Part shown: piece after piece, positions 1 to 9,295 of the stretch
How the letters are laid out: every line of letters starts with the position of its first letter
Position numbering within the stretch: position 1 is the first letter of the stretch
Source: Massariosphaeria phaeospora
Taxonomy: Eukaryota > Ascomycota > Dothideomycetes > Pleosporales
Direction: 5' to 3'
NCBI GenBank assembly: GCA_011032825.1
Contig: JAADJZ010000002.1
Location: 434,001-498,000, forward strand
DNA length: 64,000 nt
Notes under the pieces: model-generated
What the model saw: the letters and a program-made list of their open reading frames with translations, nothing else
Databases searched by the model: none
What the model was told of the DNA's origin: nothing
Position numbers and translations under genes: made by a program

Positions 1-1470
1 CCTGCCTCTGCTCAAGCTTCGTCGGTGCAGACGCAACGCGCGCAACCAGCACCGCCAGAGAAACCAAGGACTTGAACAGCATCCTGACGGCAAAGACGTG
101 TACTGTAGATTAGATTGACTGGCAGTGGAAGCTCCCTCAACAGCACGTCCACCACGATAGGGACTCCCAGATCTTATACCTGCCAGAGAGCCAAGGCCAG
201 GAGATGTCGCATGTGGGCGAACAGCATCCCCGTAGGCCATCACCCGCGCAGCAACACCAGGGCCCAGCAGCTGCGAGCACACGCCTCACCGGGCATTATC
301 ACGGCCAGCTCCGTTGCGGCTGCCGTTGATTCGGCGTGGCCATAGTGGTCACGAATTTCCACCTGCTGCTTTCTCTCGGTCTTGTCGGTGTCGGCGTGGG
401 TGCGCGCTCGAATAGGGAGGTTGCTGGGCGGGCGAGGCTACGGAGTGGCGAGCAGGAGCTGGAGCAGGTGGAGCGATGAGTGGTGGATGTTGGCGGGGTT
501 CCTGGCGCGTTGCCGATGCGGGCTGGTGTGCGGGTGCCGGTGGCGGTGTCTGAGCCGTGGGCGCCGGCCTGTAAGCGGTTTGATTGGGCGCATCCGGGGT
601 AATATGCTGCAACGTCCGTCTGGTCGGAGAGTCCGTTATTGGTCGTTCTCTGTGAAGCTTTTGGTGTTGACCGGTGTTGACGAGATTTGTGTCGAGTTCT
701 GGATGGTGGGGCTGGAGAATGAGGCGCAGCCACGAAAGGGGATGGATGAGACGAGCTCTCTACGCGAACGAATATACGCTACACATGTCAAGTAAACTCT
801 TGAGTGCCATCGCGCGTACCCTCGCAAGCTGAGAGACTTCTTTCAGCTTGTTCAGAGGATATGCTTGACTCCTGCCAGGAAACACAATCGACGTGTAGTG
901 TAAGATTCTCTCCTATACTGTTCCACTACTTCGCCCATGACACTGCTAGCTCCTTTCCAGACACCCGTCCTTCTGTCGTTGTGCTGGGAGGACTGGTAAC
1001 TACCGCTTGGAAGTTTAGATTGGTGTTGAAGGCTCGATACTAGAAATCGAATATCAAAGAAGACGAAGAGCGGCCAGGAAAGGCAACGTGGCACCTGCAG
1101 TATTTGGAGAAAGTGAAGAAGCAGAGAACCCAGACGAGACAGGCAAGGAAAGCGCGTCGTGAGGGGCCGTTGCACCGTAGCTTCCCATCCCACCATCGTG
1201 CCCGACCCCAACTTCCACACGGCCCGCCAGCAGGACTTCAACCGTTGGCTCGTGCTGCTGAAAACGCGCGAGCTTCTGCCTCGGTGAGCGCGAGGGCGGG
1301 CGCTCGGCCAGCGATATCTTCGAGCTGCAGATAAGGATTGGGGTTAATGATCATGTGTTGGAGTTTGTGGGGCCGAGGGAGGAAGCGGAGAGGGGAAGGC
1401 GCGCGCAGAAGATGGAGTCTAGGGGGTGGTTTTAGGAGGGTTTGCTGTCCTTATTTTGATGTACGTTGGG

Positions 1471-1519
<49 letters not shown>

Positions 1520-1520
1520 A
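1471..1520. repeat. TCTCTCTA microsatellite
   Basis: A pyrimidine tract of TCTC units interrupted regularly by TCTA, about 50 bp long. It lies in the gene-poor left end of the window. Confidence 0.8.
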
Positions 1521-2072
1521 GCTAGGAGCACGTCTTTCGCTTCGTTGGATATGTCCAGCATAGCGCGTCGTCTTCACGTAAGACGTAAATCGTATACGCA
1601 TTCTTTCTTTGGATACCAAGACATATTCCCCCTGTCTAGGTCGTCAAAACATTAAGTTAAGGTAAGCGTTCCCCTAAATGAAGGTGCTGAAGTTGGATGT
1701 ATATGTGATGTTTTTTAGGTCTCTTGTATTTTTATTCATTCACTTCTTTGCCTTGCCTTGTTTCTCCATGCTCTGATTTTTAGTTCCATGTGTAGGGGGA
1801 AATGTCTAGGGATGTTTGTTTGGTGCTTATAGGGTTTTGTTTGTTTGGACGCTGTATTTGGTTGGTTGGTTGATTGTTTGCAGCTGAGGATAGGATGGTG
1901 GAGGAAGGGGAGTCTAATTGTGTTTTGGGGGCGAGGGGAGGGGAGAAGGAGGACTGAGCTGCTAACCTTGACTTTGGCACTACTATATATAGTCTTATTT
2001 GTTAGTTTAGTTTGTTGGGTAGGTAGGTAGGTAGGACTATAGGTAGAGATGGAGATAGTAATAGACAGGATA

Positions 2073-2078
<6 letters not shown>

Positions 2079-2107
<29 letters not shown>
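2079..2107. repeat. GA dinucleotide microsatellite
   Basis: An uninterrupted run of about 14 GA units. Shorter GA runs and GGTA runs lie within 250 bp on either side. Confidence 0.85.
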
Positions 2108-2110
<3 letters not shown>

Positions 2111-2929
2111 AGGTTCTTAATCGCTATCTATAGTCGTTGGCGGAGATATTTGTGTGTTTGATACGAGAAGAGCGAGAAGATGTAATGTGTTAGGATAGAA
2201 TAGGATAGGATAGTTGGGTGCTTACTTGGTTACGAGATAGCTGATAGAGAAAGAGAGAGAGAGAGTAAGAGAGAGGTAGGTAGGCTATTGGGAAACAAAG
2301 CAGCTGGGACTGGGACAGGACTGAAAGGAACGGAGCGAAGAGGCTGAATGGCAAGGTGTGTTTGATACATAGTATAACGCTCTGCTCTCTGTGTGTGCTA
2401 GCATCTATCATCTCCCCATACATCCCACAACCCAGCACGCCCGCTCCCCAAGCAAACCCCTCCATATTCCAGTCCCCCTATTCGGGCGTTCAGCGTCCAG
2501 CTTCCAAAAAGCCCAAAGTGCATCTAGCATCCCATCCCATCCAATTCACTCCAGCACTCGATCGCCGCCTAGAACCGAAACGAAAGGCAGAAACAAAAAC
2601 TGCATAGGCAGAGAAGCAATTCTCGCTTTCTAGTAACGCCTTTCACAAAAACGAAGAAAAGGGGTTCTGGCGAGGCGAGGCGAGCTCATGGATGGCGAGG
2701 AGCCTGGTTTGGAGGTTTGTTTTCAGCGTGAGCGGGGAAAAATGGGGTGGGCTTGTTGGGCTCGTTGGGAGGAGCTAGCCAGTATGCCCCTTAGCTGGAA
2801 AGGCTTTTTGAGTCTCCGTGCAAGTTGTCCAAGTGGCCATGCCATGTCATCCCAAGTATCCCAGCACAGCGTCCACAGCACAGCGCCCACCCGCGGTAAC
2901 ATTGTCCGTCCGTCTCGCACGCCACGCCC

Positions 2930-4342
2930 TCACAAACTCGCCGTCGCCGTCGCCGCCGCCCCTACATCTTCCATCCCCACCTGCGCCCTCCACTGCGGCC
3001 CAGGCTTCTCCTCAACCCTCCAGCGCCTCTCCACCCTCACCCACACGCGGTCCCACACTCTCCACCCCTCATCCTCCACGCGTTCCACATGCACGACCGT
3101 CCTGCACGCCGGCACCGAACACTGCAAGCTGACCGTCTTCCTGCGCTGCAGCACCCTGCCCGTCGCGGCATCCACGGCCTGCGCCTGCCACATTAGATAC
3201 GCGCTGTTGAGCATGTCGAGGATGAACTCCGGGACAGAGTTGCTGTAGATGTTGAGCGGCAGCGTGAAGTGCACGGGGTAGGGGGTCGGGGCCGACGACG
3301 ACGAAGACGAGGAGAAGAGCCGGCGCGCGTCGATGTGCGGGCACATGGAGGGCTGGCGCAGGAGCAGGTGGAGGGAGGTGCGCAGGTGCGGGAGGGAGAG
3401 GGCGTGCGATTTGCGGACGAGGGCCAGCGGGAACGTGTATTTGGCGAGGGCGGTGACGATGCAGTTGTTGGTTGCTGGGTCGAGGGTGCGCAGCAGTTTG
3501 AGCTGGCGATCTGGGCGGCGGCGGCCAGGGCGCATGACGATCTCGCTGTGGAGGACGACTTGAGCCGGCACTACGGAGGGGTTGTAGCGCATGAGGAGTT
3601 GACGTGCGTGCTCGAAGTCCGCCCAGGTGAACTGCCGGCCAAAGTGGATGTGGATGTGCAAGAGCTCTGCGCGGCAAATGCGTTGCGTGACTCTAGCCAT
3701 GGCGTCGCGCTGGAGACTCTGCACAAGCTGGTGCTTCGGAAAGTGCTGGAAATCGACCCACGCTTCGCATTTCCAGCACACAAAGGATCGGCCGGAAAGC
3801 GTCGACAGGAGCGTGGCGTCCATCAGGCGGGTGTTGATACGGCCGTATTTGGCGATGTGCTCGCGGAGCTGCGGCTCATACTTGTCGCGATCTAGGAGTT
3901 CGTTTGTGAGGTAGAGTTCGCGGGTATGTAGGCGGGCCTCTGCGATGATCCGCTCTCTGTGCGCTCTGCTGGTGAGACCGTACAGCGCGTTAAAGCGTGC
4001 GTTCTTGTTCACTCTTGAGAGGGTTATGATTGCCGACGGCGGTAGAAAGCTCTTGATGATTACGTGGATATCCGGAGGCAGCGTGAGGAATGTGGTGACT
4101 CGCGCCTGGAAGGGCGTAGGCGTGGACTTCGTCTTTGTATTTCGAGGCGTGGGGAACATCGCGTGGAAGTTGTGGAGTTTCGTGACCGCTAGGTCTAGAG
4201 CTGCGGGAAGCGTCTTTGGGATTTTGGCAATCTGGCTGTTGCGCTCGAGCGAATCCGTTTTCGATGGCTTTGCAGCATGCTGTTTGGCTTCGCTGTTGAT
4301 CGCAGCCTTGCTTCCAGATTGCCTCTTCCATAGGGTAGCCAT
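2930..4342 (-). CDS. F-box-like hypothetical protein
   Basis: Single-exon frame of 470 residues. The ATG at 4342 is used because the upstream extension starts only at a TTG. An F-box-like helix pair is visible at about residues 88-117 (LPPDIHVIIKSFLPP followed by LSRVNKNARF). After it come a CxxC pair in FVCWKCEAWVDF, a long arginine-rich middle region, a poly-Ser tract (RRLFSSSSSSS) and a Trp/Arg-rich C-terminus. In fungi this layout usually marks an F-box protein that would recruit substrates to an SCF ubiquitin ligase through Skp1; that role is inferred from the N-terminal motif only. The basic N-terminus suggests nuclear location. The 3' half is very GC-rich and open on both strands, so its antisense frames are shadows. 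Its layout resembles the F-box protein at 15940-17143. Confidence 0.6.
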   Translation of the reverse strand: MATLWKRQSGSKAAINSEAKQHAAKPSKTDSLERNSQIAKIPKTLPAALDLAVTKLHNFHAMFPTPRNTKTKSTPTPFQARVTTFLTLPPDIHVIIKSFLPPSAIITLSRVNKNARFNALYGLTSRAHRERIIAEARLHTRELYLTNELLDRDKYEPQLREHIAKYGRINTRLMDATLLSTLSGRSFVCWKCEAWVDFQHFPKHQLVQSLQRDAMARVTQRICRAELLHIHIHFGRQFTWADFEHARQLLMRYNPSVVPAQVVLHSEIVMRPGRRRPDRQLKLLRTLDPATNNCIVTALAKYTFPLALVRKSHALSLPHLRTSLHLLLRQPSMCPHIDARRLFSSSSSSSAPTPYPVHFTLPLNIYSNSVPEFILDMLNSAYLMWQAQAVDAATGRVLQRRKTVSLQCSVPACRTVVHVERVEDEGWRVWDRVWVRVERRWRVEEKPGPQWRAQVGMEDVGAAATATASL

Positions 4343-4751
4343 GCGTGGCACTTTAGGCGGATACCTGAGTTGGTGAGGTTGCCTTACGAGAAACGACAAA
4401 CGGTGGGGATCTTAGAGAGCGGTCGAATGTCGTGAAATTCTAGAGTTGGATACGTGTTATGGGACTGTGGGTGCGGAGGCTGCTGACCGTTTTGGAGCCC
4501 GTGATAGGGCACGTCAGACTTAAAATGATGTATCCATGGTACATCAAACCAACAGTTTCACCCGACCAGGACCCAGTTCTAGCAGCACAAAGCATAGGGA
4601 AAGGTTGTCGATTAACTGATACCGTCTAGCGTAAGATGCATCATAGTTACTCTGGGAACTGTTCGCTTCGCTATCCAAACTCTTTTCTGGAGCTTTCCTC
4701 CCCCAACTTTATTCAAAGGCCTTGGTATACAGCCAAGAAAAATTCCATGTC

Positions 4752-6209
4752 CTACCTCGATTCCAGTCTGTTCCCGCCCGGCGGGCGCGAGAACCTTGTT
4801 GTCCTTCGTGCACTGCGGAGTGTTTGTGGAGTTTCTGATTTCCATGGCGTTGCAATCTTGGTATGCGCGTTTTCCTTGCGAAAGTCACTTGTCCGAGTAG
4901 GCGTCCAGGTTATCGCCTCAGCGAGGTCTTTGGCCTGAGATGCTGCTTGGGATTTCTGTATTGAGTGACAACGTGAGGGTCCACGCTCGATGCACACATT
5001 AGAGCTCAGCGGAGTCAGTTGCATCATGTCGTCGTCTGCACCTGTAGTCTGTTCGGGAGTACTGATATTGACGGGGGTGGACGGGGCTGGAAACGTAGAG
5101 CTATTATCTAGCGTGTGACTGGTAACGATTGCGCTGCTTGGGTCGAAGTCAAGCACCTTACAAACGTCAGAAACGTGCCTTCGAGAGGCGGACCGCGGTG
5201 GAGAATCGTGCTTCGGTTTGGCCTTTGTCTTTTTAGATCGGATCGAAGCCAAACGGTCGGCCTTCGGATCCTTGCGCAATCCGTCAACAATGGACTTTGT
5301 AACTGTAAACCCAGACAAGAAAGGGTCGTCGACGGAAGCAGGTGGATGAGCGCTTGGTGCAACTTCGTGTGTTTGCCGTTGCAAACGGACTTTCGGATAA
5401 CGAAGCAAGTTTCGAGCACTCCCCGTGGAGGTATACTGCTGGTGTGTCGCTATGCTGCTGTCGACTGTTGACACAGAAGACGGGTCATCTTCATGAGAAA
5501 CACGGGCAAGCCAATCATCAATCCAAGCCTTGGATGAAACGGTGCCGTGAGACGACGCAATGGGGGGCTCTGCGATCAAATAGCCGGAGTCATCAGACCA
5601 GGACTGGGATGGGGTTCTGCATGGCTGAATGGGAGTCTTGGGTACGCGGCCAATGTCTGGCACGATTGGAGGAGGGCCCGCTGATGGCACCAGAACCCCT
5701 GAGCGGGGCAACAAAGTGTGTGTACCACGGCTTTCATGGGTCGGGAATGGACCGGGCGATGCATAGGTCGATGATATGTTTGCAAGGCGTGGGTAGCTAA
5801 CTTCGGCATCCTGATGGAGGTCTGAGCCCTCGAGACTGGCCACTTCAAAAATCTGCTTCATCCGGGTAGAATGACCTGGACGCGCAGGGGATCGCAGCAG
5901 CATCGAGCTGTATTGTGTGCGCCGCCTGCTAATGTTCGCCTTCCCGACAGACGAAGAGGGTGTCTTCGGATTCGTGCGCCGTGCCACAGGAGTAACAGGT
6001 ATCTCCGACGAACTCACTGGAACCCCTCCGGAAGTAGAGTCATCACTACTATCGGGACCCGCAATGTCGTCGCTTTGAAACGGACCATGTCTCCTGGTGG
6101 GTGTAGATGGTGCCTGGAGAGCGGCCCTTTCTTTCAGCAACGGCTGGGTTGCGCTATGAACTGTATTATGTTTTATAGTAGTTCTCGAACAAGGTGAATG
6201 AGACAGCAT
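4752..6209 (-). CDS. Ser/Thr/Pro-rich hypothetical protein
   Basis: An open frame of 485 codons with an ATG at 6209. The product is rich in Ser, Thr, Pro and Arg, with many SP/TP sites (RSPARP, PVTPVA, STPVN, WTPTRT), basic patches and no membrane segment. It is probably a mostly disordered nuclear or cell-cycle phosphoprotein. I recognise no domain. The true start may lie further upstream: on the minus strand an ATG near 6388 opens a short frame (MANPRR) followed at once by GTGAGT, a good splice donor, and there are CAG acceptors around 6240. A small first exon is therefore possible. Its 3' end faces the F-box-like gene. Function unknown; existence of the gene likely because the frame is long and biased in composition. 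Confidence 0.5.
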   Translation of the reverse strand: MLSHSPCSRTTIKHNTVHSATQPLLKERAALQAPSTPTRRHGPFQSDDIAGPDSSDDSTSGGVPVSSSEIPVTPVARRTNPKTPSSSVGKANISRRRTQYSSMLLRSPARPGHSTRMKQIFEVASLEGSDLHQDAEVSYPRLANISSTYASPGPFPTHESRGTHTLLPRSGVLVPSAGPPPIVPDIGRVPKTPIQPCRTPSQSWSDDSGYLIAEPPIASSHGTVSSKAWIDDWLARVSHEDDPSSVSTVDSSIATHQQYTSTGSARNLLRYPKVRLQRQTHEVAPSAHPPASVDDPFLSGFTVTKSIVDGLRKDPKADRLASIRSKKTKAKPKHDSPPRSASRRHVSDVCKVLDFDPSSAIVTSHTLDNSSTFPAPSTPVNISTPEQTTGADDDMMQLTPLSSNVCIERGPSRCHSIQKSQAASQAKDLAEAITWTPTRTSDFRKENAHTKIATPWKSETPQTLRSARRTTRFSRPPGGNRLESR

Positions 6210-9200
6210 ACCTGGGACGCGATGCGGCCGTACCTGACTAGACTGTTGGGCGGGAATTGGTGCAATCTGGTTGGGGTTGTTGTCGTCACTTGGAGCGCGC
6301 CCCTATATGCAAGTTGAGCGTTGCGTCTCCAGTGGCTTTGGTTGCGCGACGCTCAGAAGAGCCACTCACTCGACGCGGGTTGGCCATTATAGCAGCGGGT
6401 GGTAGACGTGCCAGAGGTCAGCTCGTGGATCCAATTAGACAAGAAAGGTGCTGGTGTAGACGCAGTATGGAGCAAGCGACTATGCAGAAGAAGTGAAGTA
6501 GATGATGAGTGGGAGATGGATATGTGGTTGACTAAGTGAGAAACGGTATTGGAAGCGCGAGGACCTGCCTTGACCTAGGGAAGACGGACGGACAGAGGAG
6601 CAGCCACTGCCATATGCCTTCCTGATGTGCGTGGCCGGTGCAGCAAACAGAGGTCACGGCCGACGTATTTCCTCAGAGTGATACGCATGTCTGGAAGCTG
6701 CAAGCCAGTGCGCGGGTGAGCACCTGCAGCACCGCGCCCGGGCACCTACTGCAACACCACGGCTAGAGAGAAAGGAAACATTCTGCACATGTGCAACCGA
6801 CATGGTGGTTGGAAGAAGGAAGATGGACGATGGAAGACGCCGCAGGAGCGCAAGGAGAGAAGACGAGCCCGCGGGCATCTGTCTACCTGAGGCGCACCAG
6901 TGACGCCTTCCCGGGGCCGTTCGCGGTCTTGCCACGATCCGATGTCTGCCCGCTGCCGCGCAATCTCGCTGGCGGGCGGCGGGAAGGCGCGGTGGGCTAA
7001 AGTGCAACCTGTGGGAAGGCGCCAGCAGGCCAAGTGGTGTCTCCAACTTCACCGAGGAAGGAGGGGCGAGCCTGCGCCTGCCGCTGACGAGCGTTCGGTT
7101 CTGCACCCGGAGTCCGTCGAGCGAGGGAGTCGGGGCGGATGGGCATCAACAAGCAGAACGCGCGAGGCCGTCCTGCTTAGTTCTGGCCGTTTCTTTCGGC
7201 CTGCGTCGGTGTGTTCTCGTGAGTGACAAGTCGGGTGGCACGCACAGCACGCAGCACGCAGCACGCAGCACGCAGCGCCCAGGCCATGATCCGCCGTGCT
7301 GGCTCGTACCTTAATACAACGCGACATCCTGAACTCATCTCGATCTGACTGCGCGTCTCAGCTGCTCGGCGGCCGTGCCTCGTCGCTCGCCGCGCAGAGA
7401 CAATCGGCGCAAACTGGCGCTCTCGCTCATGCGCTGCTGCTCGCGGTGGGGAGTCCGCGATATGATATCTGATGTGATGTGATGTGTGGTAGTTATGCTG
7501 CCGTCTGCATATAACAGCCCCCAGGCGATAGCAGCACGGCCGGGCCCGAAAGAGAGGCGCTGCAGGCGAGCGTGTCTGGACTCTGGAGAGGGACAGAGGA
7601 AGCCTGGGCCATGCAGCATGCTAGTCCTCTCATCCTCCAGCCTCCGACGCACAACGCCAGGGCCGCCGCTCAGTCACCACCTTCGTGCTCGACGCAGCCT
7701 GCAAAGTCATGCATCGCCCGCTGCCTCAGGTTTGCTGACGGTGACGGACGGCCCATGGCGCTGACTGGCACCCATCCCATTCTCGTCTTCGTCTTCGTTA
7801 TCGTCATCGCACCGTGTACCACTCCTCCCACCGCCTGCGCAAACGGCCTGCCAGACGACGGTGACGAGAACTGCGTGCCACCCGCCCACGACGCCGTCAC
7901 GCACCGGTTCGCCGCTGTGTCGCCGCCGGGCCCAGCTTCGGGCGCTTTTGCTGCCTCCTCGCAGGCCCGCGTGCAGCTCGGGAGCGTGTGCGCTGCCCGG
8001 CCACTCCACCCTCTGTCGCACCACGCCCGCTGGCCACTCACACGGCGCTCGCCCGGCCCCTATGATGCCCTGAGTCGTCTATCTGCCGCCGTCCCCCATG
8101 GCGTTTTCCTCGCTTCGTGCTCTTGCGTGTTCCATTCACTGTCCGTGCGCCCCTAGCCCACGTTCGCATCTCCGCTCTGACCACCGCCCGCAAAGCCTCT
8201 GCTGCTTCGACATGTCGTCCACGCTGACGCTTCGTCTTCCGTCCTTTTGCTCACCACCAACACGCCCGCGCCGTTGTGTTGTGTTGCTTTGCTTTGCGCG
8301 AGCTCGAAGCTCTCTCTCCTTCGTCGCCCCTCTGCTGGCATTGCACCCTTCTCTTCACTCGTTTTCCCTCCCGTTTTGCGCCCCTCAGCCTGGCTATCCC
8401 GAGCTTACCATATCGCATCTGCATTCTTACCAGACTATCTACACCTCAATCGATCCATCCTCAACCTGCAACTGCAACTGAATCCTCCATCGCTACCATC
8501 GGCCGCTCGATTTCCAGCGCCATTTCTTCCGACGACGCCCGTTTGACCTCCAGCCACGGCAATGCTGTCATAGTGTACGTATACGCTTCTCGTCTGAAAC
8601 CCGCATTTGAAAATCTATTTCACCGTCCTGGAACGGGCAACGTCACAAGTTTCCACCCCCACTGTCTTCCGACCCCTCTCCACCTTCTTATTGTCACTGT
8701 CGCTATAGGACGCTCACGCACACCTGCTCTGCTCCTCGCATTGTCGCGTTTGGCCTTTCTGGGAGAAGCCCGTACCCTCTTATTCGCTTTCCATGTCTTA
8801 TGCTCGGGAACTTCAGATGCTAAGACGCAATAGGCTTCCCTATTCCCTATTTCGTGAACGCTCAGTCCAGTCCACCCATCGTCCTGGTCTGGTCATCACT
8901 GAACCTGCAGTAGTGTCGTGGATCCACCCGCAGCAAGGACCGTAGTCTTCCGGTACTACTCGTACCGAACCTCTGCTACTCGGCCTCATCTCTAACGTGT
9001 ACCCCTTCGTTACCTAGCAGCTTTTCTATCTGTTGGGTCAGGTACCTGCTGGCATCGTTGGAACGCCAACTCATCATCTGTAATTGCTGTGGAGCCAACG
9101 TCTGATCCTCGGTCTTCGTTCCCCACTTTGGCTTGACGCTCATTTGGTCCCCATTCTTAGCCGTTAACGGTTGCACCGTCACAGGCACTTGCCATCTCCT

Positions 9201-9295
9201 CCGACCCTTATACCCATTTCTAAACATACACATCGACCCTCGACCAGTGTCGGTCTACAGACACACTATACCGCCATTATTTCTCCCGATTATTC
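6210..9295. other. Intergenic region and probable long 5' leader
   Basis: About 3 kb with no supported coding region. Several frames of 100-190 codons at 6.65-8.8 kb overlap on both strands and have low-complexity Ser/Arg/Pro/His translations. From about 8.1 kb to 9.29 kb the plus strand is pyrimidine-rich (CTTC and TCTC runs), as in long transcribed leaders of filamentous fungi, and probably belongs to the EGF-like membrane protein gene that follows. A short repeat of CACGCAG units lies at 7239-7276. Confidence 0.45.
7239..7276. repeat. CACGCAG minisatellite
   Basis: About five tandem copies of a 7-bp unit (GCACGCA register), the last ones perfect, in intergenic sequence. Confidence 0.75.

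Larger units (their letters stand above)
1..2929. other. Stretch without a recognised gene
   Basis: No reading frame here resembles a known family. The overlapping frames around 300-800 and 850-1650 have no domain, run against each other on both strands, and several begin at non-ATG codons. The 1.3-2.4 kb part is rich in simple repeats (TCTCTCTA, GA, GGTA). It probably contains the 3' flank of the minus-strand F-box-like gene to the right and non-coding sequence. Confidence 0.5.

Noticed and set aside
382..795. 137-codon frame near the left edge
   Set aside because: Arg/Trp/Gly-rich translation without family resemblance, overlapped by antisense frames of equal length.
4343..4399. Upstream extension of the F-box-like protein
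   Set aside because: It begins at TTG, not ATG; the first ATG at 4342 is the sensible start.
7572..8156. 194-codon frame as a secreted protein gene
   Set aside because: Low-complexity Pro/Ala/Arg translation, overlapping frames on the other strand, and a position in a probable promoter/leader region.
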